Part shown: positions 1-7,862 of the stretch, piece after piece | Layout of the letters: each line of letters begins with the position of its first letter | Numbering within the stretch: position 1 is the stretch's first letter | Assembly: GCA_023139105.1 (NCBI GenBank) | Contig: JAGLOF010000079.1 | Location: 1-64,000 of the forward strand | Length of the DNA stretch: 64,000 nucleotides | Source of the DNA: a bacterium | Lineage (GTDB): Bacteria; Zhuqueibacterota; QNDG01; JAGLOF01 | Direction: 5' to 3' | Position numbers and translations under genes: made by a program | The notes under the pieces: model-generated | The model's input: the letters and a program-made list of their open reading frames with translations, nothing else | Told to the model about the DNA's origin: nothing | The model's database searches: none

Positions 1-136
1 GGTCACTACAGAGAATATAGTTAACCAAAATGTTGGACTTATACACAATTTTGTATGGCTTTTAACCGGTTTAAACCATTCTGATGCAATTTGAGGTGAA
101 CTTGGGTTAGGAAGTTGGCTGCTGGTCGGGCGTATA

Positions 137-685
137 GTGGAGACGTCTGTTAAAAAGGTGCATCTCACGGGGTGTCCCTCTATCCATTACTGCGGGGAAT
201 TGGCTGACTCAACCCCTGCAACTTACGAGCTTGCATTAAATGTCCCGTTTACCCGCGGGGGCTGTATGGAATTTAAGGAAGAGCTGTTGCAAGCTACACA
301 TTTGCTTTTACAAGCCAATATTGAAAAGATACTATGGATTTGTCATTCTGAGGCAGAAGTTAAACAGGCAAATATTTTGAATTCTATGGAAAAGCGGGCA
401 ATCGACGTCGTGTACCCAAAGACGGTCAGAGATGTTTCGGCAGCCTATTCGACATGCCGTATGGCTATGGTCACAAAAGCGCATACCGGAATGTTTTGCT
501 TGGCGAATCATGTCCCTTTTGCCATATTTTCCTATGATATGAAGTGTGATGCTCTGATGGAAATGATTTGGGATTTTCCTCATCACCTGGTATGTCATAT
601 TGACCAATTGGCGAATGTGGATAAGAAACAAATTGTTGTGGGACTTTTTGATAGTTTTCGGGTCGATGTTGTTTTGAGTGGGTAA
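137..685 (+). pseudogene. polysaccharide pyruvyl transferase-like, 5'-truncated remnant
   Basis: The frame encodes about 182 residues that look like the C-terminal half of the polysaccharide pyruvyl transferase (CsaB/WcaK-like) family. These enzymes add ketal-pyruvate to cell-surface glycans. Two family-like motifs are visible: TGCPS near the start, and further on an AHTGMFCLANHVPFAIFSYD-like stretch that matches the usual R-x-H ... GVP ... YD-K acceptor region. The family is normally 300-400 residues. Here only a GTG start at 137 without a good ribosome site is available, and the same frame is closed by TGA at 92-94, so the N-terminal domain is missing or out of frame. The conserved Arg of the R-x-H motif is Lys. 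A decayed gene is the best reading; a short functional protein is possible but unlikely. A glycan role next to flagellin would be plausible but is not shown. Confidence 0.5.
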
Positions 686-750
686 ATTTTATATTAGTTC
701 ATTTTTAGAAGTTACCCTGAAGGGGCGAAACATCGGAGGACATGATCCCC

Positions 751-1200
751 ATGCCTCAATCATTGTCAAAAATTCTTTTGCATATAGTTTTCAGTACCAA
801 AAATCGTGTAAACATGATCCCCCGGGATGTTGATGAAAATTTACATGCATACTTGGCCAGTAAATGCCGGGCTTACCAGAGCTAGGCCTTTCGTGTAGTC
901 AGAACGGAAAATCATGTACACATTGCCTGCTCTTTACCCCGAACGATTACTGTTAGTAAATTGTTGGAAGAACTCAAAAAATCTTCATCTTTATGGATGA
1001 AGAACAATTCAAAATTTAATAAATTCTCATGGCAGGCAGGATATGGAGCATTTTCATTGGGACAATCTCAATTAAAAACACTCATTAATTATATTGATGC
1101 TCAAAAAATTCATCATCAGAAATTAACTTTTGAGGATGAATTATTGGCTTTGCTTAAAAAATACAAAATTAATTATAATGAAAAATATCTTTGGGATTAA
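751..1200 (+). pseudogene. IS200/IS605-like (RAYT) Y1 transposase with in-frame stop
   Basis: From ATG 751 the frame reads as a complete Y1/REP-associated tyrosine transposase of 149 codons. It starts MPQSLSKILLHIVFSTKNR, and the HUH metal-binding His-Val-His is at codons 55-57. The family segment WQAGYGAFSLGQSQ and the closing Y-x-W-D are also present. Codon 45 (883-885) is TAG, so the protein is cut just before the HUH motif. These enzymes nick and rejoin single-stranded DNA at hairpins. The REP-like hairpins directly downstream (1211-1290) are the expected partner sequences. Apart from the stop the frame looks intact, which suggests recent inactivation or read-through rather than long decay. 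Confidence 0.85.
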
Positions 1201-1210
1201 TTGTTTATAT

Positions 1211-1290
1211 GTCGCCCTTTCAGGGCTGGATGTTTTAATTCCATACCCCGGGCGGTGCCCGGGGCTGGTATGTATTGCCCTTTCAGGGCA
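1211..1290. repeat. REP-like hairpin cluster next to RAYT remnant
   Basis: Two copies of the imperfect palindrome GCCCTTTCAGGGC (1214-1226 and 1277-1289) flank a GC-rich stem-loop at 1242-1272, in which CATACC plus CCGGGC pair with GCCCGG plus GGTATG around a short bulge. The block starts 11 bases after the transposase stop. Such hairpins are the classical targets of REP-associated transposases, so this is probably a REP/REPIN-like unit. Confidence 0.65.
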
Positions 1291-1718
1291 CACAGCCCTC
1301 TTCATCTTTTTTTCTTCAGCCAATCCAGCTCATTACTAATCTCTAAACTTCTATTTTTTTGTTCGTTTAGTTCGTCTTGTTCGTTGCCAATCTTCTATCT
1401 ATTTCCAGTCTTCAACACTTTTCAATCCATCCTGCGGGATCGATAAGCATATCAATCAAAGGCGGTGCCTCAACAGCCCATAGGTCGGATTACTCTTCTT
1501 AAATCCGACAAAAAAAGGTGATAGATGAATTGCAAACGATCAAACATTAATATCTGGTATGATTCATCAATATGTTGAAGGTAATCTTGTTGGAAAATAG
1601 TTTATTTGTAAAGAGAGATACTGAAACAGGTTCAGCAAGATGATACGAGAGAGGGGTGACATAGCACCAGGTTTTAATCTTTATATTTTTCAATCAACCC
1701 AAAATAAATTTTAAAAAT
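1291..1718. other. intergenic stretch, no gene seen
   Basis: No convincing coding frame is visible between the REP block and the flagellin promoter. The only structure noted is an 8-bp inverted repeat, GTCGGATT at 1484-1491 and AATCCGAC at 1502-1509, with no T-tract on the plausible side for a terminator. The end of the stretch is AT-rich. Confidence 0.5.
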
Positions 1719-1745
1719 TAAAGTTTTTAATATGAGAGCCGATAC
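1719..1745 (+). promoter_or_regulatory. sigma-28 (FliA) promoter of flagellin
   Basis: TAAAGTTT (1719-1726), an 11-base spacer and GCCGATAC (1738-1745) match the sigma-28 consensus TAAAGTTT-N11-GCCGATAA at all but the last base. It lies 85 bases before the flagellin ATG, so the mRNA would have a leader of about 75 bases. Confidence 0.9.
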
Positions 1746-1830
1746 TCCTTAGTGAAAAGAGGGCCAGCCGTTTATAGTGGCCCACACACACGAGCAGGGA
1801 AGCTCGATTAATCACACGGAGGTTTTAACC

Positions 1831-3066
1831 ATGGCTAGTGCAAGTTTAACCCGTATTAACACCAACATTCAGGCTATGAATGCCCTGAACGCGCTTAACA
1901 AAGTGAACTCGAAGATGTCAATGCATCAACTTCGGCTTGCTACTGGTAAGCGTATCAACTCCGCTGCCGACGATGCTGCCGGTTTCACCATTGCTTCCAA
2001 GCTTAAAGTGAAAGCTTCAGGTTTAGGTACAGCTTTGGATAACATTGGTTCTTCCAAGAACCTTATGACAGTTGCTGAAGGTCACTTGACCAATATTCAG
2101 GATATGCTGAGCAAGATGAAATCAAAGGCCCAACAGGCTGCTAACGGCACCTTGGGTTCAGATGAGCGCCTTGCTGTACTCGCTGAGTTAGACGAATTTA
2201 ATACTCAGATTGATGCAGAGGTAGAGCAGGCTACATGGGCTGGTACTACATTGTTGGGTGATAATGATCTTAAGTTTCAGATTGGAACTGGCGAGGCAGC
2301 ATCTGATGAGTTGACATTCAACGTAGTGGATAATGTATCTCTTGTATCTGCTTTTGATTCTGCTGGTTTGGATGTTACCGCATCAACCGGTACTGATTCT
2401 GTTTCAGCCACCGTATTGGCTTCTCAGTATGTTACAGCTGCTACTGATGATTTTGACGTGGCTGCTGCTTTCGACCATACTGACGAAATAGCAGGCGGTC
2501 ATTATACCGTTAATGTGACAACCGCAACGTCTGGTGCCGACTCAGTAATTACCATTCAACTTCTTGACTCTGAAGGTGCTGCAGTCACCCTCGATGCCAA
2601 TGGTGTTTCTGGAAGCAATGAGACGGGCACCACTCTATCAACGACGGTTGCGGGTACCTTTAATCCAGGGTCAATTGATTTGGGTGTTGGTATTACTCTT
2701 GATTTGGGGGCTATTTCTACATCTACAGCGGGTCATGCCGTTTACGCAGTAGAATATACCAGTGCCCATAATGTTGAAGATCAGGATGCTGCCCAGGCTT
2801 ACATGGGCAAGATTGATACAGCTATCAGCAAAGTGACACAAGGTCTCAGTTATATTGGTTCTCAGATCAACCGTCTGTCATTCCAGGAAGAATCACTCTC
2901 AGTGGCCAAGGTCAATACAGAGTCTGCCTACAGCCGTATTGTTGATGCAGATATGGCATTTGAGCAGCTGGAAGCCACCAAGATGATGATTTTGCAACAG
3001 ACAGCTACGGCTATGCTGGCGCAGGCTAATACAGCGCCACAGTCAGTGCTCTCACTCTTTGGTTAA
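1831..3066 (+). CDS. fliC: flagellin
   Basis: This is the filament subunit, exported by the flagellar type III apparatus and polymerised outside the cell. The 411-residue protein has the two conserved ends: an N-terminal D0/D1 part (INTNIQAMNALNALN, then the DDAAGFTIASKL segment) and a C-terminal D1/D0 part (QINRLSFQEESL to QSVLSLFG). The middle (about residues 155-315) is a Thr/Ser/Asp-rich variable domain. ATG 1831 was chosen because CGGAGG lies 9 bases upstream and the family begins there; an in-frame upstream extension from 1777 has no family match. The gene is monocistronic, with a sigma-28 promoter before it and a strong terminator after it. The region equivalent to the TLR5-recognised RVRELAVQ has KMKSKAQQ instead. 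Confidence 0.97.
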   Translation: MASASLTRINTNIQAMNALNALNKVNSKMSMHQLRLATGKRINSAADDAAGFTIASKLKVKASGLGTALDNIGSSKNLMTVAEGHLTNIQDMLSKMKSKAQQAANGTLGSDERLAVLAELDEFNTQIDAEVEQATWAGTTLLGDNDLKFQIGTGEAASDELTFNVVDNVSLVSAFDSAGLDVTASTGTDSVSATVLASQYVTAATDDFDVAAAFDHTDEIAGGHYTVNVTTATSGADSVITIQLLDSEGAAVTLDANGVSGSNETGTTLSTTVAGTFNPGSIDLGVGITLDLGAISTSTAGHAVYAVEYTSAHNVEDQDAAQAYMGKIDTAISKVTQGLSYIGSQINRLSFQEESLSVAKVNTESAYSRIVDADMAFEQLEATKMMILQQTATAMLAQANTAPQSVLSLFG

Positions 3067-3086
3067 TACGGAAATGTACAAAAATG

Positions 3087-3116
3087 AAAAAACGCGCCTT
3101 TGGGCGCGTTTTTTTT
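3087..3116 (+). terminator. rho-independent terminator of flagellin
   Basis: A GC stem CGCGCC / GGCGCG with loop TTTG is flanked by A6 and followed by T8. It starts 20 bases after the flagellin stop codon. Confidence 0.95.
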
Positions 3117-3127
3117 GTTATATTTTC

Positions 3128-3154
3128 TAAAGGTTTTCTGTTAACTGACGATAC
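3128..3154 (+). promoter_or_regulatory. sigma-28 promoter of the fliS-fliD operon
   Basis: TAAAGGTT (3128-3135), 11 bases, then GACGATAC (3147-3154) match the sigma-28 consensus with few changes. The spacing is the same as in the flagellin promoter, and it sits right after the flagellin terminator and before fliS. Confidence 0.8.
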
Positions 3155-3219
3155 TGATATATGAAGAGCCACATAAGCTCTTTATGAAAGTTGAAAAATG
3201 CTATCAGGGGAGTAAAATT

Positions 3220-3564
3220 ATGAGCGTTGGTTATCATTCAGGCATGCAGGGGCAGTACTCCGGCAGCAATTACAGGACACAGGAAATAATGATGGCACCA
3301 CCGGAGAAACAAGTAGAAAAAGTATATGATGTTGCCATTGCAGGATGTATGGCCCGGGAACCGCAAAAGATTGGTAAGGCACTTGCCACACTTATGGATA
3401 GTTTGAACTTTGACAGAGGCGGAGATCTGGCCACGCAGCTCTTCAGTTTATATGAGTACTGCCTCAGGGAAGTGCATCAAAGTCAATATGAAGTGCCGGA
3501 AAAAATATTACGCGAACTGCGTGATACCTGGAAACAGGCTGTAGCCACTCATAGAGCGGCATAA
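3220..3564 (+). CDS. fliS: flagellar export chaperone FliS
   Basis: FliS binds the C-terminal end of flagellin in the cytoplasm, prevents early polymerisation and delivers it to the export gate. The protein has about 114 residues, normal for the family, with the typical pattern: Y-x-x-T-QEIMMAPPEKQVEKVYDVAI, an ALATLMDSLNFDRGGDLATQL core helix and a C-terminal ELRDTWKQAV helix. ATG 3220 is chosen because AGGGGAG lies just upstream; an in-frame ATG at 3184 would add 12 residues. It is the first gene after the second sigma-28 promoter and directly precedes fliD, the usual order. Confidence 0.92.
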   Translation: MSVGYHSGMQGQYSGSNYRTQEIMMAPPEKQVEKVYDVAIAGCMAREPQKIGKALATLMDSLNFDRGGDLATQLFSLYEYCLREVHQSQYEVPEKILRELRDTWKQAVATHRAA

Positions 3565-3586
3565 ATTTAGTAAGGCGGAGTTTTAT

Positions 3587-5656
3587 ATGTCCAGTATATC
3601 ATCCATCGGAGGAGCATCCAGCATAGATCAGTTGGTTTCCCAGTTTATGGCTTTAGAGCGAAGGCCCGTGAATGCTCTTGTGTTGAAAAAGGCCAGTCTG
3701 AGTACACGCTCAGCTGTCTATTCAGATTTAAAGGGCAAGCTGCAAACCTTATCCGATGCAGCTGCTGTTCTGGCAGAAACTGGCACAGACTCGGCATTTA
3801 CCTCTATAAAAGTCAGTTCTGATGATAAAGACATAGTCAGTGTGGCCACAGAAACAGGTGCTGCTCAGGGGCAGTATACATTCCGCGTACGGCAATTGGC
3901 TACTTCTACTATAATGAAGTCAACGGGTACCTTGAACAACCATGCCTCTGTTATGAGTTCTGCTCTGGTTGTTGCCGGAGCTGATAAGTTGGATATTGAT
4001 GAAGCCTGGGCCGATGTCGGTTTTGATAATCAGCCCGATGGAAGCATTACAATAAATGGTGCTACTTTTACTTTGTCCGATTATGACAGTGTTGAAGATT
4101 TAATAGATGCTGTCAATGACGATACTTATACCAAAAGTTACAGTACGGTTACATCCGGTAGCGGATTGGATACATCTCTGGACTGGGCGTCAGCAGGATT
4201 TGATACGCAGCCAGATGGAACTGTAACAATAAATGGATCAACATTTACTCTGTCTAATTATGCTACGGTAGATGATTTTATTACAGCAGTGAATGAAGAT
4301 GCTACTGCAAATGTTACCCTGGCATATAGCAGTGCTGATGACAAGTTTACACTTACAAGTGATGACTCTACGGCGATTACAATCTCAGAGACCGGTACAA
4401 ATGGATTTTTTACAGAGACTAATATTACTGGCCCGGCCAAAGCCAATATGTATTATGATGAGTCCAGAGATAAATTTATTCTTGAAAGTACAGATGGCAG
4501 TGATTTGATTCTGGCTGAGAGCGGTACTACAGGATTTTTTACAGAATTAAATATAGCAACAGGAACTTATTCATCCAATACTACAGGTCTGGATGCCAGT
4601 GCTAAATTGTCAGATATCAATTTTGATACAGCAATCAGTGCTGATGCAACAGGCAGTTTTAAAATCAATGGCGTGATCATTGAGTGGGATGCAGATCAGG
4701 ATACGTTGTCATCTCTTATTGGTGCAATAAACAGCTCGGAAGCCGGTGTTACAGCCTTCTATGATGATACTATTGATAAAATCATCATGACTTCTGATGT
4801 GGCAGGCAGCGATGTGATTGAGATGGAAGATGTGGAGGGGACGCTTTTAACAGGCTCGCTGAACCTTTCTGAAGGCAGCCAGGTCGCAGGTGATGATGCC
4901 AAGTTCACCATTAACTCCGCAGACGGTGCTGATGAAATTACCAAATCATCCAACACTTTCACTATTAACGGTTTGACTTTTACGCTTCATGAGGCCACTG
5001 TTGAAAATAATGATTATACGGATTCGGGTACTACATCAGTAACAGTGAAGTCAGTGCAGGACGAGACAGCTGTAATTAAAAAGGTTAATAGTTTTTTAAA
5101 TGCTTTTAATGGGTTCTCGGATTATATTTCTACAAAAACAAGTGTAAATACAGAGACATATACGCGCGATGCCCTGGCCGGAGACACAATTTACAGGACT
5201 CTGCGCAGCAGGTTGACTGCTTTGTTTTTAGATCAGGTTTCGGGTGTTGATGATGATAAGCCGTCTTACCTGTCTGAAATTGGCATTACCATGGACGATA
5301 GCCTGCATATGACAATGAGTGACCAAGCCGATTTTGTGGCAATGCTTGTAGAAGACCCTGAAGCATTGACAACACTGTTTAATTCAGATAATGGTATTGC
5401 TGTTCAAATTGAAACGCTTTTGGAAGACTATGTAGATACATACGGCATTGTGGAAGGTGAGAAAGATGCAATTGCAGATCAGATAACATTGATTGATAAA
5501 CAGATTGACCGCATGGAGGAGAGGCTGGAGATCAAGGCGGAATATTATAGGACACAGTTTACTCAGCTACAGCAATTACTTACAAATATAACGTTTCAGC
5601 AGAATCAAATTACCAGCATGATGTCTACTATGAACTCAGTAATGGGTATTTCATAG
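3587..5656 (+). CDS. fliD: flagellar filament cap protein FliD
   Basis: FliD forms the cap at the filament tip under which flagellin folds. The N-terminus (SSIDQLVSQFMALERRPVNAL) and the C-terminal coiled coil (IDRMEERLEIKAEYYRTQFTQLQQLL in pieces) are typical. At 689 residues it is longer than most FliD proteins (about 450-500). The extra length comes from a repeated central module: residues ~140-180 and ~197-236 both read GFD-Q-PDG-ITING-TFTLS-Y plus a DAVN-like helix, and a more distant copy lies at ~343-415. A further FTING-TF motif near residue 460 fits flagellin-hook IN motifs. A ribosome site (GGCGGAG) precedes the ATG. The gene lies between fliS and flaG. Confidence 0.93.
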   Translation: MSSISSIGGASSIDQLVSQFMALERRPVNALVLKKASLSTRSAVYSDLKGKLQTLSDAAAVLAETGTDSAFTSIKVSSDDKDIVSVATETGAAQGQYTFRVRQLATSTIMKSTGTLNNHASVMSSALVVAGADKLDIDEAWADVGFDNQPDGSITINGATFTLSDYDSVEDLIDAVNDDTYTKSYSTVTSGSGLDTSLDWASAGFDTQPDGTVTINGSTFTLSNYATVDDFITAVNEDATANVTLAYSSADDKFTLTSDDSTAITISETGTNGFFTETNITGPAKANMYYDESRDKFILESTDGSDLILAESGTTGFFTELNIATGTYSSNTTGLDASAKLSDINFDTAISADATGSFKINGVIIEWDADQDTLSSLIGAINSSEAGVTAFYDDTIDKIIMTSDVAGSDVIEMEDVEGTLLTGSLNLSEGSQVAGDDAKFTINSADGADEITKSSNTFTINGLTFTLHEATVENNDYTDSGTTSVTVKSVQDETAVIKKVNSFLNAFNGFSDYISTKTSVNTETYTRDALAGDTIYRTLRSRLTALFLDQVSGVDDDKPSYLSEIGITMDDSLHMTMSDQADFVAMLVEDPEALTTLFNSDNGIAVQIETLLEDYVDTYGIVEGEKDAIADQITLIDKQIDRMEERLEIKAEYYRTQFTQLQQLLTNITFQQNQITSMMSTMNSVMGIS

Positions 5657-5695
5657 GGACTTTGTTCTTTTAAAGTATATATAGGAGATAAGACC

Positions 5696-6082
5696 ATGGA
5701 AACAACGCCAATTAACCATAGCGTTGAAGAGGTCTCGGACGCCATAACGCGGCAGGCACCCATGGAAGGTGTGCAACAGAATGCACGTGTGCAGAGAACA
5801 CGACCGGAAGTGACTGAGAAAGCGCAGAAAGAAGAAAATGCTGCTGAGGAACCGTTTACTGACACTGAACTTGAGGATATTGCTGCTAAAATGAATCAGG
5901 TATCCGGCCTATTTAACACTACATTGAATTTTACTGTGGACAAACCAACCGGGAAGACAGTTATCAAGGTAATGGACAGGGAAACCGATGAGCTTATACG
6001 TCAGATTCCACCTGAAAACTTATTGAAGCTGATGACCAATATGCGTGATGTCATGGGTATGCTTCTGGATGTTGAGATTTAA
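5696..6082 (+). CDS. flaG: FlaG family protein
   Basis: FlaG is a small protein encoded next to fliD in many flagellated bacteria and linked to filament length control. The protein has 128 residues. The first ~55 are polar and Glu-rich, and the FlaG domain follows: LNFTVDKPTGKTVIKVMDRE, then LIRQIPPENLLKL, the family hallmark. ATG 5696 has an AGGAGA ribosome site. It lies between fliD and the FlgN-like gene, 9 bases before the latter, so it is translated within the late flagellar operon. Confidence 0.9.
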   Translation: METTPINHSVEEVSDAITRQAPMEGVQQNARVQRTRPEVTEKAQKEENAAEEPFTDTELEDIAAKMNQVSGLFNTTLNFTVDKPTGKTVIKVMDRETDELIRQIPPENLLKLMTNMRDVMGMLLDVEI

Positions 6083-6091
6083 GAGGATAAC

Positions 6092-6526
6092 ATGGAATCT
6101 TCTTCACCATATCAAGAAATTCTTGCCGTTCTGGAAGCCGGAATGACATGTGCACAATCTTTACGCGCAGGTGCTCAGGATGCTGACAAACTTTTGGAAA
6201 TCGGACAGATTGACCAGGCACAGGCCCGGTATAATTCCCGTGAAGAAGTATTGGCAATGATAGTTGGGTTGAATGGACGTTTAGTAGATTTAATGAATGG
6301 AGCCCGGCCCTCTCTATCAGGTAAGGAGTGGGGTCATTTAGTGGAGATGAGCAGTCGTCTCAGAGATGTATTGTCCGAGACGACTTCATTGGATGCATTA
6401 AATATTAAAAGTATAGATGTGCAGTGTCAGAAATTGATTGTTGATATCAATCATCTGAAGCAAGGGAAACATGCTGTAAAATCGTATCAAGCACCTCAGC
6501 GTAGCAAAGCAGAGTATAAAGCGTAA
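6092..6526 (+). CDS. probable flagellar chaperone (FlgN/FliT-like)
   Basis: This 144-residue, largely helical protein has no catalytic motif. Its size, helical heptads and location between flaG and the flgM-like gene fit FlgN or FliT, which escort hook-filament junction proteins or the cap to the export gate. The C-terminal end contains a short Val-Lys-Ser-Tyr motif like the V-K-x-Y tail of many such chaperones. It starts 9 bases after flaG with an AAGAGGA ribosome site. The family call rests mostly on context, so FlgN and FliT cannot be told apart here. Confidence 0.55.
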   Translation: MESSSPYQEILAVLEAGMTCAQSLRAGAQDADKLLEIGQIDQAQARYNSREEVLAMIVGLNGRLVDLMNGARPSLSGKEWGHLVEMSSRLRDVLSETTSLDALNIKSIDVQCQKLIVDINHLKQGKHAVKSYQAPQRSKAEYKA

Positions 6527-6549
6527 ATCGCTGGAAATTGGGGTTCGTT

Positions 6550-7038
6550 ATGACTATAGATCATATTGCAGAAAATTATGGATCACACGCGATCAGGTCC
6601 TCAGGGATTGAGCCTAAGAAACGTGATGATGAGAAGAAAGCCGTTGCCCGACCTGCGGCACAGGTCTCTGATAAGATACAGATATCAGATGAAGCAAGGG
6701 CGCTGAAGGAGAAGGCGGGCTTACTGGCCACAGCTCAGGAAGAGTTGAAAAAAGTTGCTGACATTGAAATCCCCGATGCAAAAGTCAGGCAAGTTTTTGC
6801 CCGTATTATGAGTCAGTATTATGATAGTCGTCAGGTTTTAGGGTCTATTGCGGATTCATTGTTAGACAATGGCATACAACTTGCAAAAGATTCTGGCAGC
6901 GATGTAGGCATTTCAAAATTAAATGAAATGGCCTCATTAGAATCCGGACAAATTGATGAAATACGTCAAAAAATTGAAAATGGGTTTTATGACCAACAAG
7001 ACGTATTTGATGTTATCGTTCAAGAACTGTTTAGTTAA
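6550..7038 (+). CDS. flgM: FlgM-like anti-sigma-28 factor
   Basis: FlgM holds sigma-28 inactive until the hook is complete and is then exported. The 162-residue protein has the FlgM-type start region with DKIQISDEARALKEKA and a C-terminal IRQKIENGFYDQQDVFDVIV, matching the sigma-binding helix pattern (V-x-x-I-R-x-x-I-x-x-G-x-Y). It is longer than classical FlgM (about 90-100 residues) because of a central helical insert of roughly 70 residues. ATG 6550 is preferred; TTG at 6538 is in frame but lies where the ribosome site should be. Its presence in a sigma-28 operon suggests feedback control. The insert leaves some doubt about function. Confidence 0.65.
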   Translation: MTIDHIAENYGSHAIRSSGIEPKKRDDEKKAVARPAAQVSDKIQISDEARALKEKAGLLATAQEELKKVADIEIPDAKVRQVFARIMSQYYDSRQVLGSIADSLLDNGIQLAKDSGSDVGISKLNEMASLESGQIDEIRQKIENGFYDQQDVFDVIVQELFS

Positions 7039-7056
7039 AGCAATGGAGGTGTTATA

Positions 7057-7422
7057 GTGAAAGTGCTTGTGGTAGATGATTCCAGTACAATGCGGCGTAT
7101 TCTTACAAACTGTGTCACAGAAGCGGGTTATAGTGATATTTTACAGGCTGCCGATGGTGTTGAAGCATTGGGTATGCTTCAGCAGAATGATGATGTAGGG
7201 CTGGTCTTTGCAGATTGGCACATGCCGAATATGGATGGTTTTACAATGCTTCAGGAAATCAAAGGGAGTGATCAAACCAAACATATTCCTGTCATTATGG
7301 TTACAACCCAGGCCGAGAAACAAAGTGTAATGGACGCATTAAAGACAGGCGCTTCCAATTATATAGTAAAACCATTTACACCCGATATTATCAAAGAAAA
7401 GATAAAAGAAGTTTTGGGGTAG
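7057..7422 (+). CDS. cheY: chemotaxis response regulator CheY
   Basis: A single receiver domain of 121 residues. The acidic pair D7/D8, phosphoacceptor D53 (in FADWHMPNMDG), T83/T84 and K105 are all present. CheY carries phosphate from CheA to the flagellar switch. The sequence is more CheY-like (MRRILTN start helix, ADWHMP, ASNYIVKPF) than the other single receivers in the window, so this is the best candidate for the motor-binding regulator. It starts with GTG after a GGAGGT ribosome site and is the last gene of the late flagellar operon, separate from cheA. Confidence 0.92.
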   Translation: MKVLVVDDSSTMRRILTNCVTEAGYSDILQAADGVEALGMLQQNDDVGLVFADWHMPNMDGFTMLQEIKGSDQTKHIPVIMVTTQAEKQSVMDALKTGASNYIVKPFTPDIIKEKIKEVLG

Positions 7423-7862
7423 CAGGGCAGGAAATATCAGTCAGGGTAAGGCTGAACAAGGATTTAGCAAGGGTATATACAAGGTAATGCAGGAAATGAA
7501 GTTTAATCCATATGAGGGCAGGAGATGATCTGAAAATACATAGTTACAGTGTAATCGTTCCATAGTTTCATCATGTTATCTTCAGTAATCCTCTCTGCAG
7601 TACTCTCAACAACCATGTTCTGTGTCGTGGCGCATAGGTATAGTATGTCCGATATATCTGATGTTCTCAGCAATGTGTATTGCATATTGATGCGTTTGAT
7701 TTGATGATATTTATCAATTGCTTTCATCGTGTAATCATTTGCTGTACCAAATTCATTTGGCATATCTATTGCATAATCTGTGCATGAACACTAATACGCT
7801 TGATACGTTCTAGCTGTAGTTGAATAGTGAATATTTTCTGAAGCCATGAAAGGGGTGAGGAT
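7423..7862. other. intergenic stretch between cheY and parA
   Basis: About 440 bases with no gene I can support. A minus-strand frame of 86 codons exists at 7503-7763 but has no recognisable motif or clear ribosome site. No hairpin-plus-T-tract terminator was found after cheY. A promoter for the parA-cheW genes is expected here, but no sigma-28 or sigma-54 motif was seen. Confidence 0.4.

Noticed and set aside
1484-1509. Terminator after the REP region
   Set aside because: The hairpin is followed by A residues on the plus strand, and T residues lie on the wrong side for a minus-strand terminator.
1777-1830. Upstream extension of flagellin (18 codons)
   Set aside because: No family match, no ribosome site at the earlier start; the conserved flagellin start is ATG 1831 after CGGAGG.
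7503-7763. 86-codon minus-strand frame between cheY and parA
   Set aside because: No family pattern, no clear ribosome site, opposite direction to both neighbours; chance frames of this length are common here.
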